A stretch of DNA of 40,223 bases from an uncultured Eubacteriales bacterium (GCA_900320065.1 ONQV01000004.1:1-40223); one strand, 5' to 3'; counted from the first letter of the stretch, positions 23,072-33,075 are shown. A program made the numbers and translations. The notes: generated from the sequence alone by a model not told the origin.

Positions 23072-24577
23072 ATGCCGAAAAATTTAAGTAACGGACTTCC
23101 GCACAGTTTGGAAGCGGAACAGGCGCTATTAGGTTGTATAATTTTAGACCCGAAAATTCAGAACGAAGTAGCGGGGTTTTTGCACGAAGAAGATTTTTTC
23201 GAGAATTCGCATAAATTGATTTTTAACGCTATATCCGAAATTATAAAGGAAAACCGCACGGTGGACGTTATTACGCTTACCGATATGCTGGAAAAACAGG
23301 GCAACCTTAAAAACGCGGGGGATATTTCCTACATAACGGGTTTAACGGATATATTGCCTTCTTCCGCAAACTATCAGACCTACCTTTCGATGGTAAGGCG
23401 GGACAGTATGCTCCGTCGTTTAATCGGCGGCGCGACCAAAATAATCGACGAGTGCAGTAAAAGTCAGGATGAAAAAAATTCGCTCGCCCTTGCCGAAAAA
23501 ACCGTTTACGATATATCGAACGACGCCGATACCAGCGAAATTTATAAGATAAATTCGGTTATTCCCGACGTTATGACGAAACTCGACGAACTGTCCAAGG
23601 ACTCGTCCAAATTCCGCGGCATAAGAACGGGGTACAGGGGGCTCGATTATATCTTAAACGGATTTCACGGCAGCGACCTTATGATACTTGCCGCCCGCCC
23701 CGCTATGGGTAAAACTTCGCTCGCAATGAATCTCGTGGAAAATATCGCGCTTACGGGTAAGTCCTGCGCGGTGTTCTCGTTGGAAATGAGCAAAGAGCAA
23801 TTAGTTCAACGTATGCTCTGCGCCGTGGCGAACGTCAGTATGAGTAACGCCTTAAAAGGGCAGATGCAGAAGTCAGAGTGGCTTAAAATCGCAAAGGCGA
23901 GAGAAATGCTGTCGAATACCCGTATATTTATCGACGAATCTTCGGTAATAACTCCCGAAGAAATACTCTCTAAATGCCGCAGATTGAAACGCAAACACGG
24001 ACTTGATTTCGTTATGATAGACTACATCCAACTTATGGACAGTAAATCGAGAGCCAAGGAAGAAAATCGCCAGCAACAGGTCAGCGAAATTTCGCGTAAC
24101 CTTAAAATACTCGCAAAAGAACTCGACGTGCCGGTACTCGCGCTGTCGCAACTTTCCCGTGCTGTGGAATCCGAAAAGCGCCGTCCGCAACTTTCCGATT
24201 TAAGGGAGTCGGGCGCGATAGAACAGGACGCGGATATAGTTATGTTTATTCACCGCCCCGATATCGGTGCGAAGGAAAAGGAACTTGCCGAAGGCAAGAT
24301 CCAGCCGAACGTTGCGGAACTCATCATAGCAAAGCACAGAAACGGTGCTACGGGTATGGTAAAACTCTACTTTAAATCCGAGTGCACCAAGTTTATCAAT
24401 TTCAACGAAGACACGGGCGAACCCGAAGAAAAGGACGCCGCGCCCGCTAAAACGGTCAAGCCTTCGCTTGACTCGGCGGAAGAGTTGCCGCCTGCGGATA
24501 ACGCGGACGATAGTAAGCCGCCGTTCGATATTGACGACAGCGGCGTAAAAAGTCTGGACGACGAGTTGTTTAACTGA
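23072..24577 (+). CDS. dnaB: Replicative DNA helicase DnaB
   Basis: The 501 residues include an N-terminal DnaB domain (LPHSLEAEQALLGCI), a linker helix, and a RecA-like ATPase domain with Walker A ARPAMGKT (208-215), Walker B VMIDYIQLM and the QLSRAVE/LRESGAIEQDAD motifs. This is the hexameric helicase of the replisome. The tail (after about 455) is a Pro/Asp/Glu-rich extension ending in SLDDELFN, longer than in typical homologues, and may contact partners. The DnaD-like protein at 14576, with its loader-type zinc module, is a candidate partner. Confidence 0.97.
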   Translation: MPKNLSNGLPHSLEAEQALLGCIILDPKIQNEVAGFLHEEDFFENSHKLIFNAISEIIKENRTVDVITLTDMLEKQGNLKNAGDISYITGLTDILPSSANYQTYLSMVRRDSMLRRLIGGATKIIDECSKSQDEKNSLALAEKTVYDISNDADTSEIYKINSVIPDVMTKLDELSKDSSKFRGIRTGYRGLDYILNGFHGSDLMILAARPAMGKTSLAMNLVENIALTGKSCAVFSLEMSKEQLVQRMLCAVANVSMSNALKGQMQKSEWLKIAKAREMLSNTRIFIDESSVITPEEILSKCRRLKRKHGLDFVMIDYIQLMDSKSRAKEENRQQQVSEISRNLKILAKELDVPVLALSQLSRAVESEKRRPQLSDLRESGAIEQDADIVMFIHRPDIGAKEKELAEGKIQPNVAELIIAKHRNGATGMVKLYFKSECTKFINFNEDTGEPEEKDAAPAKTVKPSLDSAEELPPADNADDSKPPFDIDDSGVKSLDDELFN

Positions 24578-24581
24578 CAAT

Positions 24582-25568
24582 ATGACTACCGAAATTTTAA
24601 GCGTAAAGGACGGCGTAGAAAAAGCCGCAAAAATACTTCTTTCGGGCGGGATAGTCGCTATGCCCACGGAAACCGTGTACGGGCTTGCCGCCGACGGCAC
24701 TAATTCCGCCGCCGTGAAAAAGATATTCGAAGTAAAGGGGAGACCGTCGGACAATCCGCTTATCGCACACGTTCATAAAGATTACGACGTATCGGCACTT
24801 GTGCATATAAGGCAAGATTACGTTTACGATCTTATTAAAGCGTATATGCCGGGGCCCTTGACGCTCGTTATGGAGAGTAAGGGCGTTATCTGTAAGGAAG
24901 CGGTTGCGGGCGGCGATACTCTCGCTATCCGTATGCCTTCGCACGAAGGCTGTCAGAAACTTTTAAGGGCGGTAAATATTCCGCTCGTCGCGCCCAGCGC
25001 GAATTTGAGTAAACACACGAGTCCCGTTTCGGCGGAACACGTTTTTAACGACTTAAACGGTAAGATACCGCTTATTTTAGACGGCGGCAGATGTTCGGGC
25101 GGGATAGAGAGTACGGTTTTGGACGTTACGGGGAACGTACCGCGCATACTTCGTGCGGGACTGATTACCCGTGAAATGGTGGAAAAAATCGCGGGCGGGT
25201 GCGAAATAGCGGAACACAAGGAAGGAGACAAGGTCAAATCCCCCGGGGTAAAGTACCGCCATTACCGTCCTAAGTGCGACACGGCGCTTTTCGAGATTGA
25301 CGAAACGGACAAGGCGGCGGCGCTTTACGAAACGGAACTTGCGCGCGGCAGAACGCCGTATATTATGTGTTCGGACGACGTGGCGGAAAAATTCAAAGGA
25401 AAAAACTTGTTGCTTTTAGGAAAAGGCGGGGACGAGATAGCCTTTAACCTGTACGATAAACTGTTAGATGGCGAAAAAAAAGCGGATATAATAATCGCCG
25501 TGGCTTTCGGAAGATGCGACGGGGTATATCTCGGCATTATGAACAGACTTAAAAAGTCTTGCGGTTAG
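24582..25568 (+). CDS. ywlC: Threonylcarbamoyl-AMP synthase (Sua5 type)
   Basis: The 328-residue protein has a YrdC-like catalytic domain (residues 1-205: GGIVAMPTETVYGLAADG, KGRPSDNPL, APSANLS) and a C-terminal Sua5 domain (from SPGVKYRHYRP). It makes threonylcarbamoyl-AMP from threonine, bicarbonate and ATP for the tRNA modification t6A37. It begins four bases after dnaB with little SD, so translation is probably coupled. The order sua5-ywlE-rpiB is the same as in Bacillus subtilis. Confidence 0.95.
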   Translation: MTTEILSVKDGVEKAAKILLSGGIVAMPTETVYGLAADGTNSAAVKKIFEVKGRPSDNPLIAHVHKDYDVSALVHIRQDYVYDLIKAYMPGPLTLVMESKGVICKEAVAGGDTLAIRMPSHEGCQKLLRAVNIPLVAPSANLSKHTSPVSAEHVFNDLNGKIPLILDGGRCSGGIESTVLDVTGNVPRILRAGLITREMVEKIAGGCEIAEHKEGDKVKSPGVKYRHYRPKCDTALFEIDETDKAAALYETELARGRTPYIMCSDDVAEKFKGKNLLLLGKGGDEIAFNLYDKLLDGEKKADIIIAVAFGRCDGVYLGIMNRLKKSCG

Positions 25569-25586
25569 GCTGATAAGGGTAATTAT

Positions 25587-26030
25587 ATGAAAAGAATATT
25601 ATTCGTATGCACGGGAAATACCTGCCGCAGTCCTATGGCGGAAGTGATTTTGAAAACCAAATTAAAACTTTCGGGAATCCGCGGGATTTCGGTAAAAAGC
25701 GCGGGGCTTACCGCTACGGACGGAGAGAAAATGAGCAAGAACTCCTTACGCGCGCTTAAACTTTTGGGATACAAGCCTTATGGTTTTAAATCTTCGCGCG
25801 CGACGGGCGCGACGCTTATAAAAAGCGACGTCGTTATATGTATGACGCGCGAACACAAATCGCACATATCGAACTTTCCGAACGTTTTCGCTATGAGCGA
25901 AATTACGGGATATGACATTGCCGATCCTTACGGCGGGGATATTAACGTTTACGTTAAGACTTCGCACGAAATAGAAGACGCGTGTAATATTATATTGCAA
26001 AAAATTATAGAGGAGAAAGGAGAAAAATGA
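25587..26030 (+). CDS. ywlE: Protein-arginine-phosphate phosphatase (YwlE type)
   Basis: The 147-residue low-molecular-weight phosphatase has the P-loop CTGNTCRS (8-15) and the acid loop DPYGG (D113). Threonine 12 sits where tyrosine phosphatases of this fold carry a larger aliphatic residue; that threonine sets phospho-arginine specificity in YwlE. It removes the marks made by the arginine kinase McsB, whose gene lies 1.7 kb downstream. It overlaps rpiB by four bases. Confidence 0.92.
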   Translation: MKRILFVCTGNTCRSPMAEVILKTKLKLSGIRGISVKSAGLTATDGEKMSKNSLRALKLLGYKPYGFKSSRATGATLIKSDVVICMTREHKSHISNFPNVFAMSEITGYDIADPYGGDINVYVKTSHEIEDACNIILQKIIEEKGEK

Positions 26031-26479
26031 AAGTTGCAATAGGTTGCGACCACGGCGGGATAAACTTAAAACCCGTTTTAGTCGATTACCTTAATAAAAA
26101 GGGGATAGAATATAAAGACTTCGGTACGTTTACCAAAGATTCCTGTGATTATAACGATTACGCGGCGCTCGTTGCGAACGCGGTCGTAAGCGGCGAATTC
26201 GACCGCGGTATACTTATTTGCGGTACGGGGATAGGTATGAGTATAGCCGCGAACAAGGTCAAGGGCGTGCGCTGCGCGCATTGTCACGACGTGTTTTCCG
26301 CAAAAATGACGAGACTGCATAACGACGCGAACGTTCTCGCTATGGGCGAAAGAGTTATAGGTCCGGGGCTTATGCTCGAAATCGTCGACGCGTTTTTAAA
26401 CACCGATTTTTCTTTCGACGAACGTCACGTCAGGCGAGTAAACAAGATAAAGGCGCTCGAAGAAAAAAACTTTAAATAA
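26027..26479 (+). CDS. rpiB: Ribose-5-phosphate isomerase B
   Basis: The 150-residue protein interconverts ribose 5-phosphate and ribulose 5-phosphate in the pentose phosphate pathway. Motifs: GCDHGG near the N-terminus, the catalytic-loop cysteine C65 in ICGTGIGMSIAANK, and the conserved CHDVFSAKMTRLHNDANVL. The closing HVRRVNKI segment is also typical. The start lies inside the end of ywlE (ATGA overlap). Confidence 0.96.
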   Translation: MKVAIGCDHGGINLKPVLVDYLNKKGIEYKDFGTFTKDSCDYNDYAALVANAVVSGEFDRGILICGTGIGMSIAANKVKGVRCAHCHDVFSAKMTRLHNDANVLAMGERVIGPGLMLEIVDAFLNTDFSFDERHVRRVNKIKALEEKNFK

Positions 26480-26497
26480 GGACTTAAAGGAGAAAGT

Positions 26498-27370
26498 ATG
26501 AAAATCAAAAAAGCGATAATTCCCGCGGCGGGACTGGGAACACGGTTTTTGCCTATAACGAAAGCCGTGCCGAAACCTATGCTTCCCGTCGTGGACAAAC
26601 CGAATATTCAATACATAGCGGAAGAACTTAAAAGGACGGGGATAGATGAAATAATAATAGTCGTAAGTCCCGAATCGGAAGTTATAATGCGGCACTTTTC
26701 CGCCGCGCCCGAACTTGAAAACAGGCTTTTGTCCGACGGTAAAAAAGCGCTTTACGATATCGAAAAGGCGACTTGCGCTTTTAACGTGAAATTCGCCGTG
26801 CAGAAAGAGCCGAACGGGCTTGCGGGCGCGATTCTTTGCGCAGAAGAATATATCGGCGACGAACCGTTCGCACTGCTTCTCGGCGACGAAATGATATACG
26901 CCGCGCCCGAAGAACAGTCGTGTATGGAACGGCTGGTCGACATTTTCGACAAAACGGGTAAAAGCGTTATCGCCACGATGGAAGTATTCGGCGACGACGT
27001 GAGTAAATACGGAAATTTAGGCATAGAGAGTGAAACGGACGGTATTATGACGGTGAACGCCATCGTGGAAAAACCCGCGATTAACGAAGCGCTTTCAAAC
27101 AACGCCATTATCGGCAGATACGTTTTAGCGGGCGGGATAATGAGTAAACTCAAAACTTTAAAGCCCAAAGGTAACGAGATATATCTTACCGACGTTTTAG
27201 ACGAACTTGCTAAAAAGGGCGAACTTTTGGCGTCGACTTTTGAAGGTAGACGTTACGACGTCGGCGATAAGTTAGGGTTTATCAAAGCCAACGTGGAATA
27301 CGCGCTTCGCAACGAAGAGATAGGCAAAGACTTTAAGGCTTATATAAAGGAAATAAGTAAAACGCTCTGA
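26498..27370 (+). CDS. galU: UTP-glucose-1-phosphate uridylyltransferase
   Basis: The 290-residue enzyme makes UDP-glucose for cell-envelope glycans. It has the nucleotidyltransferase signature PAAGLGTRFLPITKAVPKPM, a LLLGDEM metal site, the IVEKP sugar-binding motif and the C-terminal GRRYDVGDKLGF. It is tandem with rpiB and mcsA. A strong SD (AAAGGAG) lies before the ATG. Its position where ctsR would usually precede mcsA is unusual. Confidence 0.96.
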   Translation: MKIKKAIIPAAGLGTRFLPITKAVPKPMLPVVDKPNIQYIAEELKRTGIDEIIIVVSPESEVIMRHFSAAPELENRLLSDGKKALYDIEKATCAFNVKFAVQKEPNGLAGAILCAEEYIGDEPFALLLGDEMIYAAPEEQSCMERLVDIFDKTGKSVIATMEVFGDDVSKYGNLGIESETDGIMTVNAIVEKPAINEALSNNAIIGRYVLAGGIMSKLKTLKPKGNEIYLTDVLDELAKKGELLASTFEGRRYDVGDKLGFIKANVEYALRNEEIGKDFKAYIKEISKTL

Positions 27371-27399
27371 TTTTCCGTCGGGGCGCGAAAGGGAATTTT

Positions 27400-27717
27400 A
27401 TGTACGATAAAATTTGTAGGGGTTGCGGAACGTATCTTTCCGATTATTATCGGACGGGGATGCTCGGCTGTCCGCATTGTTATACCGCTTTTCGTTCGGA
27501 GATAACCAAAACGCTCCGTAAGATACAGAAAGGCGCGAAACACGAAGGCAAGATACCCACGCTTAATTCTGTCGATAAGGAATTGTATTCGGAATACAAG
27601 CGGCTTCTTGCCGAAAAGGAAGCCGCCGTTTTAGAGAGCAGATTTTCCGACGTAAAAAACATTTCAGACGAGCTTTTGGATTTGAAAGCCGAACTCGAAC
27701 GCAGGGGGCTGATATAG
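27400..27717 (+). CDS. mcsA: McsA, activator of the arginine kinase McsB (short form)
   Basis: The 105 residues hold one zinc-binding set (CRGC near 6-9 and CPHC near 24-27) and a C-terminal UvrB/UvrC-type motif (LLAEKEAAVLESRFSDVKNI). B. subtilis McsA is about 185 residues with more CxxC pairs, so this is a reduced version. McsA binds and activates McsB. It is one base from mcsB (TAG T ATG). Confidence 0.92.
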   Translation: MYDKICRGCGTYLSDYYRTGMLGCPHCYTAFRSEITKTLRKIQKGAKHEGKIPTLNSVDKELYSEYKRLLAEKEAAVLESRFSDVKNISDELLDLKAELERRGLI

Positions 27718-27718
27718 T

Positions 27719-28729
27719 ATGGAAGTTTTAAACCCCGACCTTTATGCCGGCAATATAATAATGTCGCGCGTAAGACTTGCGAGAAATCTTCGGGATATGC
27801 CGTTCACACTCGACGCCGCGAGCGGGCGGGAAGTCGTTAAAAAGGTCAACCGCGCGCTCGTTAAAACGGATACTTTCAACCTGTATTTCGTTTCTAATCT
27901 CGACGAGATAACTTTGGAAGCGATGAAAGAGCGGCATCTTATCAGCAACAACCTTATCGCAAATCCCGAGTGCGGCGCGGCGCTCGTAAATTCCGACGAA
28001 AGCCTGTCCATTATGGTCAACGAAGAAGACGTAATACGCGAACAGTGCTTTATGAAAGGGCTTCGCATTTCCGAAGCGTATAAGCGCATAGACAGAATAG
28101 ACGACGAACTCGCCAAAAATCTCGATATCGCTTTCGACGAAACCTTAGGGTATCTTACCGCGTGTCCCACTAATCTCGGCACGGGGATGCGGGCTTCGGT
28201 GATGATGTTTCTGCCGGCTCTTACCGAGAGCGGCAAGATAAAAGACCTTGTGGCGGAAGCGGCGGAGATAGGGCTTACCGTTCGGGGGCTTTACGGCGAA
28301 GGTAGCCGTGCCGAAGGCTGTATGTATCAGATAAGCAACGAAGTAACGCTCGGCATTTCCGAATACGATATAATAAAATCGGTGGAAGAAACGGTGCTTT
28401 CCGTGTGTAAGTTGGAGCGCGAACTCGAAGAAAAATTATACGTCAAAAAAGAACTCGTTACTATGGACAGGGCGAAAAAGGCGTTCGGGGTGCTTACCAA
28501 CGCGGTACTTCTGCCTTATACGGAGTTTTTAACGCTTATCGCCGAAGTCAAACTCGGCGCTATGCTAGGGATGATAAACATTTCCGACGTGGAAGCGATA
28601 GACGACTTGATCGTCGCCGTGCGCCCCGCAAATCTTTGCAAGCAGTACGGCAGACCGCTTACGGATACGGACAGGGATTTGTTCCGCGCCGAACTCGTCG
28701 GCAAAAAACTTACTAAATTAAAGGAGTGA
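27719..28729 (+). CDS. mcsB: Protein-arginine kinase McsB
   Basis: The 336-residue protein has the phosphagen-kinase fold. Visible: [14 protein letters not shown] (nucleotide-binding arginines), NEED at 101-104, [12 protein letters not shown] at 149-160 with the catalytic-site cysteine C149, and GEGSRAEG at 193-200. The usual NEEDHLR reads NEEDVIR, so His-Leu is replaced by Val-Ile while the arginine is kept. It marks proteins with phospho-arginine for ClpC-ClpP degradation. The last codons contain the clpC SD. Confidence 0.95.
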   Translation: MEVLNPDLYAGNIIMSRVRLARNLRDMPFTLDAASGREVVKKVNRALVKTDTFNLYFVSNLDEITLEAMKERHLISNNLIANPECGAALVNSDESLSIMVNEEDVIREQCFMKGLRISEAYKRIDRIDDELAKNLDIAFDETLGYLTACPTNLGTGMRASVMMFLPALTESGKIKDLVAEAAEIGLTVRGLYGEGSRAEGCMYQISNEVTLGISEYDIIKSVEETVLSVCKLERELEEKLYVKKELVTMDRAKKAFGVLTNAVLLPYTEFLTLIAEVKLGAMLGMINISDVEAIDDLIVAVRPANLCKQYGRPLTDTDRDLFRAELVGKKLTKLKE

Positions 28730-28733
28730 TATT

Positions 28734-31214
28734 ATGTATTACGAAGCATTTTCACGCAACGTGAACGAAGTTATAGATATTGCGAACGAACTTGCCAAGC
28801 GCTTCGGGTGCAGATACATCGGTAGCGAACACATTATGTTCGGCTTGATTAACGTTACCGACGGCCGTGCGGCTTCTATTCTGCGCGAAGCGGGTGTTGA
28901 CAGCGACAGATATCTTGCGTATTTTAAACGGACCATAGACCCGACTTCGATAATTCCCGGCAATATGTTTACGCCGCGCACCAAACGTCATCTGGAAAAG
29001 GCGATAGACGTTTCTTTGCGAGCGCGCTCGGGTTTCGTCGGCACGGAACACCTTTTACTCGTTATCCTTATGGACGAAGAATCGGTCGCGACCGCCATAT
29101 TGCAGGCGATGGGCGTCAATACGGGAGAAATGGCGGAAGAAATCGCCGAAAGTCTTTTCGGTAACGACGAACAAGAGAACGAACAGGGCGAAGAAGGAGT
29201 TTTTGCGAATACGTTTAAGACAGCGCAAAATCCATATTCGCAGGCAAGAAAGGACAAGGACTACGGCGATCTCGGCGAACTCGGAAAATTCGGCGTGAAC
29301 CTTAATAAACAGGCGCAAGAAGGTCGGCTCGACCCCGTTATCGGTAGGAAAAAGGAAATCGACAGGGTAATTCAGATACTTTCGAGAAGGACTAAAAATA
29401 ATCCCGTGCTTATCGGCGAACCGGGCGTCGGCAAAAGCGCCGTCGTGGAAGGGCTTGCGCAGGCGATAGTAAAAGGCAACGTTCCCGAACTTTTAGCGGA
29501 TAAAATAGTTTTCTCGCTCGATATCGCAGGGATGCTCGCGGGCGCGAGATACCGCGGCGACTTCGAAGAAAGACTTAAAAAAGCCATAGACGTAGTAAAG
29601 CAGAACGGCAATATAATTCTGTTTATCGACGAAATTCACAATATCGTCGGCGCGGGGAGTACGGGCGAAGGCAATATGGACGCGGCGAATATCTTAAAGC
29701 CTATGCTTTCGCGCGGGGAATTGCAGACCATCGGCGCGACCACTATCGACGAGTACAGAAAATATATCGAAAAAGACGCGGCGCTGGAACGGCGTTTTCA
29801 GCCTATAATGGTAGACGCGCCCAGCACCGAAGAAACGGTGGAAATATTAAAGGGACTGCGCGACAAGTACGAATCTCACCACGGCGTGAGTATTCCCGAC
29901 GACGCGATTATGGCGGCGGTATCTTTATCCGACAGATATATAACCGACAGGTTTTTGCCCGACAAGGCGATAGACTTAATAGACGAAGCGGCTTCAAGGG
30001 TGCGGCTCGACAGTTACAATTCGCCCGCGGAAGCCAAGCAAAAGGAAAACGAACTCGCAACGCTTACCGCCGAAAAGAACGAAGCCAAGCGCCGCGACGA
30101 TTTGGAGCGCGCCATAAAACTCAATAAGGAAATAGAGCGAGTAAACAAGGAACTCGACGAAATTCGGGCGACCGCAAGCAAGATGAAGAGCAACAGGGAG
30201 AAATTGAAACTCACTCCCGACGACATAGCGAAAGTTGTAAGCAACTGGACGGGCGTGCCCGTAGTAAAACTTACCGAGACCGAAGCGCAGAAACTTCTGG
30301 ATTTAGAAGCGGTGTTGCATCAAAGGGTAATAGGTCAGTCGGACGCGGTGAAAGCGGTGGCGGACGCTATCCGCCGCGCGAGAGCGGGGCTTAAAGACCC
30401 CAACCGCCCCGTCGGTTCGTTCATATTCGTAGGTCCTACGGGCGTCGGTAAAACCGAACTCTCGAAAGCGCTTGCGGAAGCGGTTTTCGGCAACGAAAAC
30501 AATCTTATCCGCGTCGATATGTCGGAGTATATGGAAAAGCACTCGGTATCTAAAATGGTCGGCGCGCCTCCCGGATACGTCGGGTTCGACGAAGCGGGGC
30601 AACTTACCGAAAAGGTGAGAAGAAAGCCCTATTCCGTCGTTTTGTTCGACGAAATAGAAAAGGCGCACCCCGACGTGTTCAACGTGATGTTGCAGATACT
30701 TGACGACGGGAGATTAACCGACAGTAAGGGCAGGACTGTTTCGTTCAAGAATACCATAATCATTATGACGTCCAACGTCGGCGCGACGGAGATACAGCAT
30801 AAAAACGCGCTGGGATTTTCGGGCGGAGAAAAGGCTTACGACGATATGTGCGACAGGTATATGGACGCGTTAAAGGAAAAATTCCGTCCCGAATTCTTAA
30901 ACCGTATCGACGATATAATAGTATTCCATAAACTTACCAAGGACGAAACGGCGCAAATCGCCGAACTTCTTTTAGGCAGTTTGAGAAAGCGCCTTGCGGT
31001 AATAGGGGTAAAACTCGTCGTAACAGACGCCGCGATGGATTTAATAATCGAAAAGGGCTACGACAACGACTACGGCGCGCGCCCCTTAAAACGGGTTATT
31101 CAACGGCATATAGAAGACAGATTATCCGAAGAAATACTGCGCGGAACGTTAAAAGAAAACTCGACCGTAACGGTTGACGCTGCTGACGGAGAATTTTCTT
31201 TTATAAACGGCTGA
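28734..31214 (+). CDS. clpC: ATP-dependent Clp protease ATPase subunit ClpC
   Basis: The 826-residue AAA+ unfoldase has two Clp-N repeats (1-145), AAA1 with Walker A GEPGVGKS (228-235), a middle coiled-coil domain (about 425-490, dense in Lys/Glu), AAA2 with Walker A GPTGVGKT (567-574), and an LGF tripeptide in NALGFSGGE that fits the ClpP-docking loop. The N-terminal domain of ClpC recognises phospho-arginine. It feeds substrates to ClpP, which is not in this window. The SD AAAGGAG overlaps the mcsB end. Confidence 0.97.
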   Translation: MYYEAFSRNVNEVIDIANELAKRFGCRYIGSEHIMFGLINVTDGRAASILREAGVDSDRYLAYFKRTIDPTSIIPGNMFTPRTKRHLEKAIDVSLRARSGFVGTEHLLLVILMDEESVATAILQAMGVNTGEMAEEIAESLFGNDEQENEQGEEGVFANTFKTAQNPYSQARKDKDYGDLGELGKFGVNLNKQAQEGRLDPVIGRKKEIDRVIQILSRRTKNNPVLIGEPGVGKSAVVEGLAQAIVKGNVPELLADKIVFSLDIAGMLAGARYRGDFEERLKKAIDVVKQNGNIILFIDEIHNIVGAGSTGEGNMDAANILKPMLSRGELQTIGATTIDEYRKYIEKDAALERRFQPIMVDAPSTEETVEILKGLRDKYESHHGVSIPDDAIMAAVSLSDRYITDRFLPDKAIDLIDEAASRVRLDSYNSPAEAKQKENELATLTAEKNEAKRRDDLERAIKLNKEIERVNKELDEIRATASKMKSNREKLKLTPDDIAKVVSNWTGVPVVKLTETEAQKLLDLEAVLHQRVIGQSDAVKAVADAIRRARAGLKDPNRPVGSFIFVGPTGVGKTELSKALAEAVFGNENNLIRVDMSEYMEKHSVSKMVGAPPGYVGFDEAGQLTEKVRRKPYSVVLFDEIEKAHPDVFNVMLQILDDGRLTDSKGRTVSFKNTIIIMTSNVGATEIQHKNALGFSGGEKAYDDMCDRYMDALKEKFRPEFLNRIDDIIVFHKLTKDETAQIAELLLGSLRKRLAVIGVKLVVTDAAMDLIIEKGYDNDYGARPLKRVIQRHIEDRLSEEILRGTLKENSTVTVDAADGEFSFING

Positions 31215-31279
31215 TTTTTTCGTAAAATCAAAAGGGTTTTCGGACGCTTTTTGCGAATTATTATTTAAGGAGGAAAATT

Positions 31280-31813
31280 ATGAAATTCGACATCTATGCA
31301 AAAAATTACGAAGTAAGCGAAAAACTTAAAAACGTTACCGAACAGAAACTTGCAAAACTTGACAAGTACTTTAAAGACGACGAAACGACGGCAAAGGTAA
31401 GTTTCAAAAAACAGGCTAATTCTTTCACGACCGAAATTATGCTCGACTTTAACGGAAAATTCGTTCGCGCGACGGCGACGAGCGACAATTTTTACGATAA
31501 TATAGACATAATATTGCCGAAGATAGAAGGTCAGATAAGAAAACACCGCACTAAATTCGACCAGCACAATAAAAACGCGGCTTTTGCAGACGCCGCCATC
31601 TACGACGTACGCAACGCGGAAGAAAACGCGAAACGGCAGATAGTAAAGAAAAAGAATTTCGTTCTTACCCCGATGACGGTAAAAGAAGCGGAAGAAGAAA
31701 TGGAACTTTTAGGACATTCCTTTTACGTCTTTTTAGAAGCGAAAACCAACACCGTACAGGTTCTTTACAGACGTGACGACGGCGATTTGGGTTTAATAGA
31801 ACCGCAGGTGTAA
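31280..31813 (+). CDS. hpf: Ribosome hibernation-promoting factor, long form
   Basis: The 177 residues comprise an S30AE/YfiA-like N-terminal domain (1-100; it binds the decoding centre) and a C-terminal dimerisation domain (about 120-177; VKKKNFVLTPMTVKEAEEEM through FYVFLEAKTNTVQVLYRR), which is the long HPF that makes 100S dimers. It sits 66 bases after clpC with a strong AAGGAGG SD. Co-regulation with the proteolysis genes during starvation is plausible. Confidence 0.95.
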   Translation: MKFDIYAKNYEVSEKLKNVTEQKLAKLDKYFKDDETTAKVSFKKQANSFTTEIMLDFNGKFVRATATSDNFYDNIDIILPKIEGQIRKHRTKFDQHNKNAAFADAAIYDVRNAEENAKRQIVKKKNFVLTPMTVKEAEEEMELLGHSFYVFLEAKTNTVQVLYRRDDGDLGLIEPQV

Positions 31814-31819
31814 CGCTAT

Positions 31820-32617
31820 ATGCAGACGGGTATTTCCACCGCGTCTTTGTTCGGCAGATTCAACACCGAAGACGCGTTGTCTTTTTTGAGCGGGAACGGA
31901 GTTTCGGCGGCGGAAGTCTTTTTGGAATCCTTTTGCGAATACAATAGGGAATTCGGCGAGTTTTTAGCCGCCCGTAAGGGCAATATCGCAATTCACTCAA
32001 TACATACGCTTACAACGCAGTTCGAGTCCACGCTTTATAGTTTAAACGAACGCGCCGAGAAAGATTCCTTTATTCTTCTCGATAAGACGATGCAGGCGGC
32101 AAAGGCTATGGGCGCGAAATATTATACCTTTCACGGGCTCGCGAGAGTAAAGCGCACCCCGTATATTATAGATTACGAGCGTGTCGGCACTATTACGCAA
32201 CGGATAATAGACGTTTGCGAAAAATACGGCGTTACGCTTGCCTATGAAAACGTGCACTGGGCGTATTACAATTATATCGGTTTTTTTTCCGAACTTAAAA
32301 AACGTACGTCGGGGCTCAAAGGAACTTTCGATATAAAGCAAGCGCGACAAGCGGGGGTGGACTTCCGCGAGTTTATAGACGAAATGGGCGGCGATATCGT
32401 AACCGCGCACCTTTCGGATATAGACGAAAACGGCAAGATGTGTTTGCCCGGTAGGGGAATTACCGATTTTAAGGAAGTGTTTTCGAGACTTCGGGATAAG
32501 GGTTTCGACGGCGCTATGCTTTTAGAAGTCTATAAAAACGATTTTAATGACTTCGACGAGTTGTTCGATTCTCTTTCGTATATAACCGACCTTGCCGATA
32601 AGATTTTTACGAAATAA
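31820..32617 (+). CDS. TIM-barrel sugar phosphate isomerase/epimerase-like protein
   Basis: The 265 residues fit the xylose-isomerase-like/AP-endonuclease-2 barrel. Metal-ligand candidates appear in order: the E of AAEVFLE, the H of IHSIHT, the H of YTFHGLA, the E of LAYENVHW, the D of GTFDIKQA, the H of TAHLSDID, and the E of LLEVYKND. All are retained, so an active metal-dependent isomerase or epimerase is likely, but the sugar is unknown. It follows hpf by six bases with a weak SD and ends at the hairpin 32622-32646. Confidence 0.85.
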   Translation: MQTGISTASLFGRFNTEDALSFLSGNGVSAAEVFLESFCEYNREFGEFLAARKGNIAIHSIHTLTTQFESTLYSLNERAEKDSFILLDKTMQAAKAMGAKYYTFHGLARVKRTPYIIDYERVGTITQRIIDVCEKYGVTLAYENVHWAYYNYIGFFSELKKRTSGLKGTFDIKQARQAGVDFREFIDEMGGDIVTAHLSDIDENGKMCLPGRGITDFKEVFSRLRDKGFDGAMLLEVYKNDFNDFDELFDSLSYITDLADKIFTK

Positions 32618-32621
32618 ACCG

Positions 32622-32648
32622 AAAGCCCTTGATTTACAAGGGCTTTTT
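32622..32648. terminator. Intrinsic terminator
   Basis: AAAGCCCTTG (32622-32631), ATTTA loop, CAAGGGCTTT (32637-32646), followed by TT. It ends the long plus-strand block and can also serve the convergent spoVG transcript. Confidence 0.85.
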
Positions 32649-32682
32649 CATTTACTTTTATTGATAGTTGTTTTTAAATTTC

Positions 32683-32752
32683 AATCGGTTTTTTACAATA
32701 AAAATCTACCGCTCGTTTATAAAACGGACGGAAGATACCGGTAAAACCGATT
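32683..32752 (-). repeat. Nested inverted repeat downstream of spoVG
   Basis: The outer arms AATCGGTTTT (32683-32692) and AAAACCGATT (32743-32752) match perfectly. The inner arms around 32709-32718 and 32722-32731 pair with one mismatch and one wobble around an ATA loop. A 70-base fold results, lying in the 3' region of the spoVG transcript (minus strand). It lacks a U tail, so it is not an ordinary terminator; it could be an mRNA 3' stabiliser or a small RNA. Confidence 0.45.
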
Positions 32753-32770
32753 CTCGAAAACAGAAATAAA

Positions 32771-33043
32771 TTATTCCTGCGGTTTGGCTTTTTCTTCCTC
32801 GAAAGCGGCGAGAATAACTTTAATAAGTTCTTCTCTCGTTTCGGTTTTGATGGGGTGGGCTATGTCTTTATACGAGCCGTCGGTAGTCTTGCGGCTGGGC
32901 ATAGCGATAAAAAAGCCTTCGTTTCCTTCAATAACTTTAATGTCGTGTACAACAAAGCAGTCATCGAAGGTTACCGAAGCCACCGCTTTAAGTTTGCTGT
33001 CGTTGTTCTTGACGATGCGAACTCGTACGTCTGAAATTTTCAT
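32771..33043 (-). CDS. spoVG: SpoVG family RNA-binding regulator
   Basis: The 90-residue protein opens with [11 protein letters not shown] and contains the conserved segments [22 protein letters not shown] and [14 protein letters not shown]. SpoVG binds nucleic acid and affects septation, sporulation and virulence genes in Bacillota. It has a strong promoter (33076-33104) and SD (AAGGAAGG), and diverges from murC. Its presence does not by itself prove sporulation. Confidence 0.96.
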   Translation of the reverse strand: MKISDVRVRIVKNNDSKLKAVASVTFDDCFVVHDIKVIEGNEGFFIAMPSRKTTDGSYKDIAHPIKTETREELIKVILAAFEEEKAKPQE

Positions 33044-33075
33044 TTCGGTACCTTCCTTAATTTTAGACTAAATAA

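Noticed and set aside
27371..27400. CtsR operator upstream of mcsA
   Set aside because: No GGTCAAA direct repeat is present in the short gap after galU.
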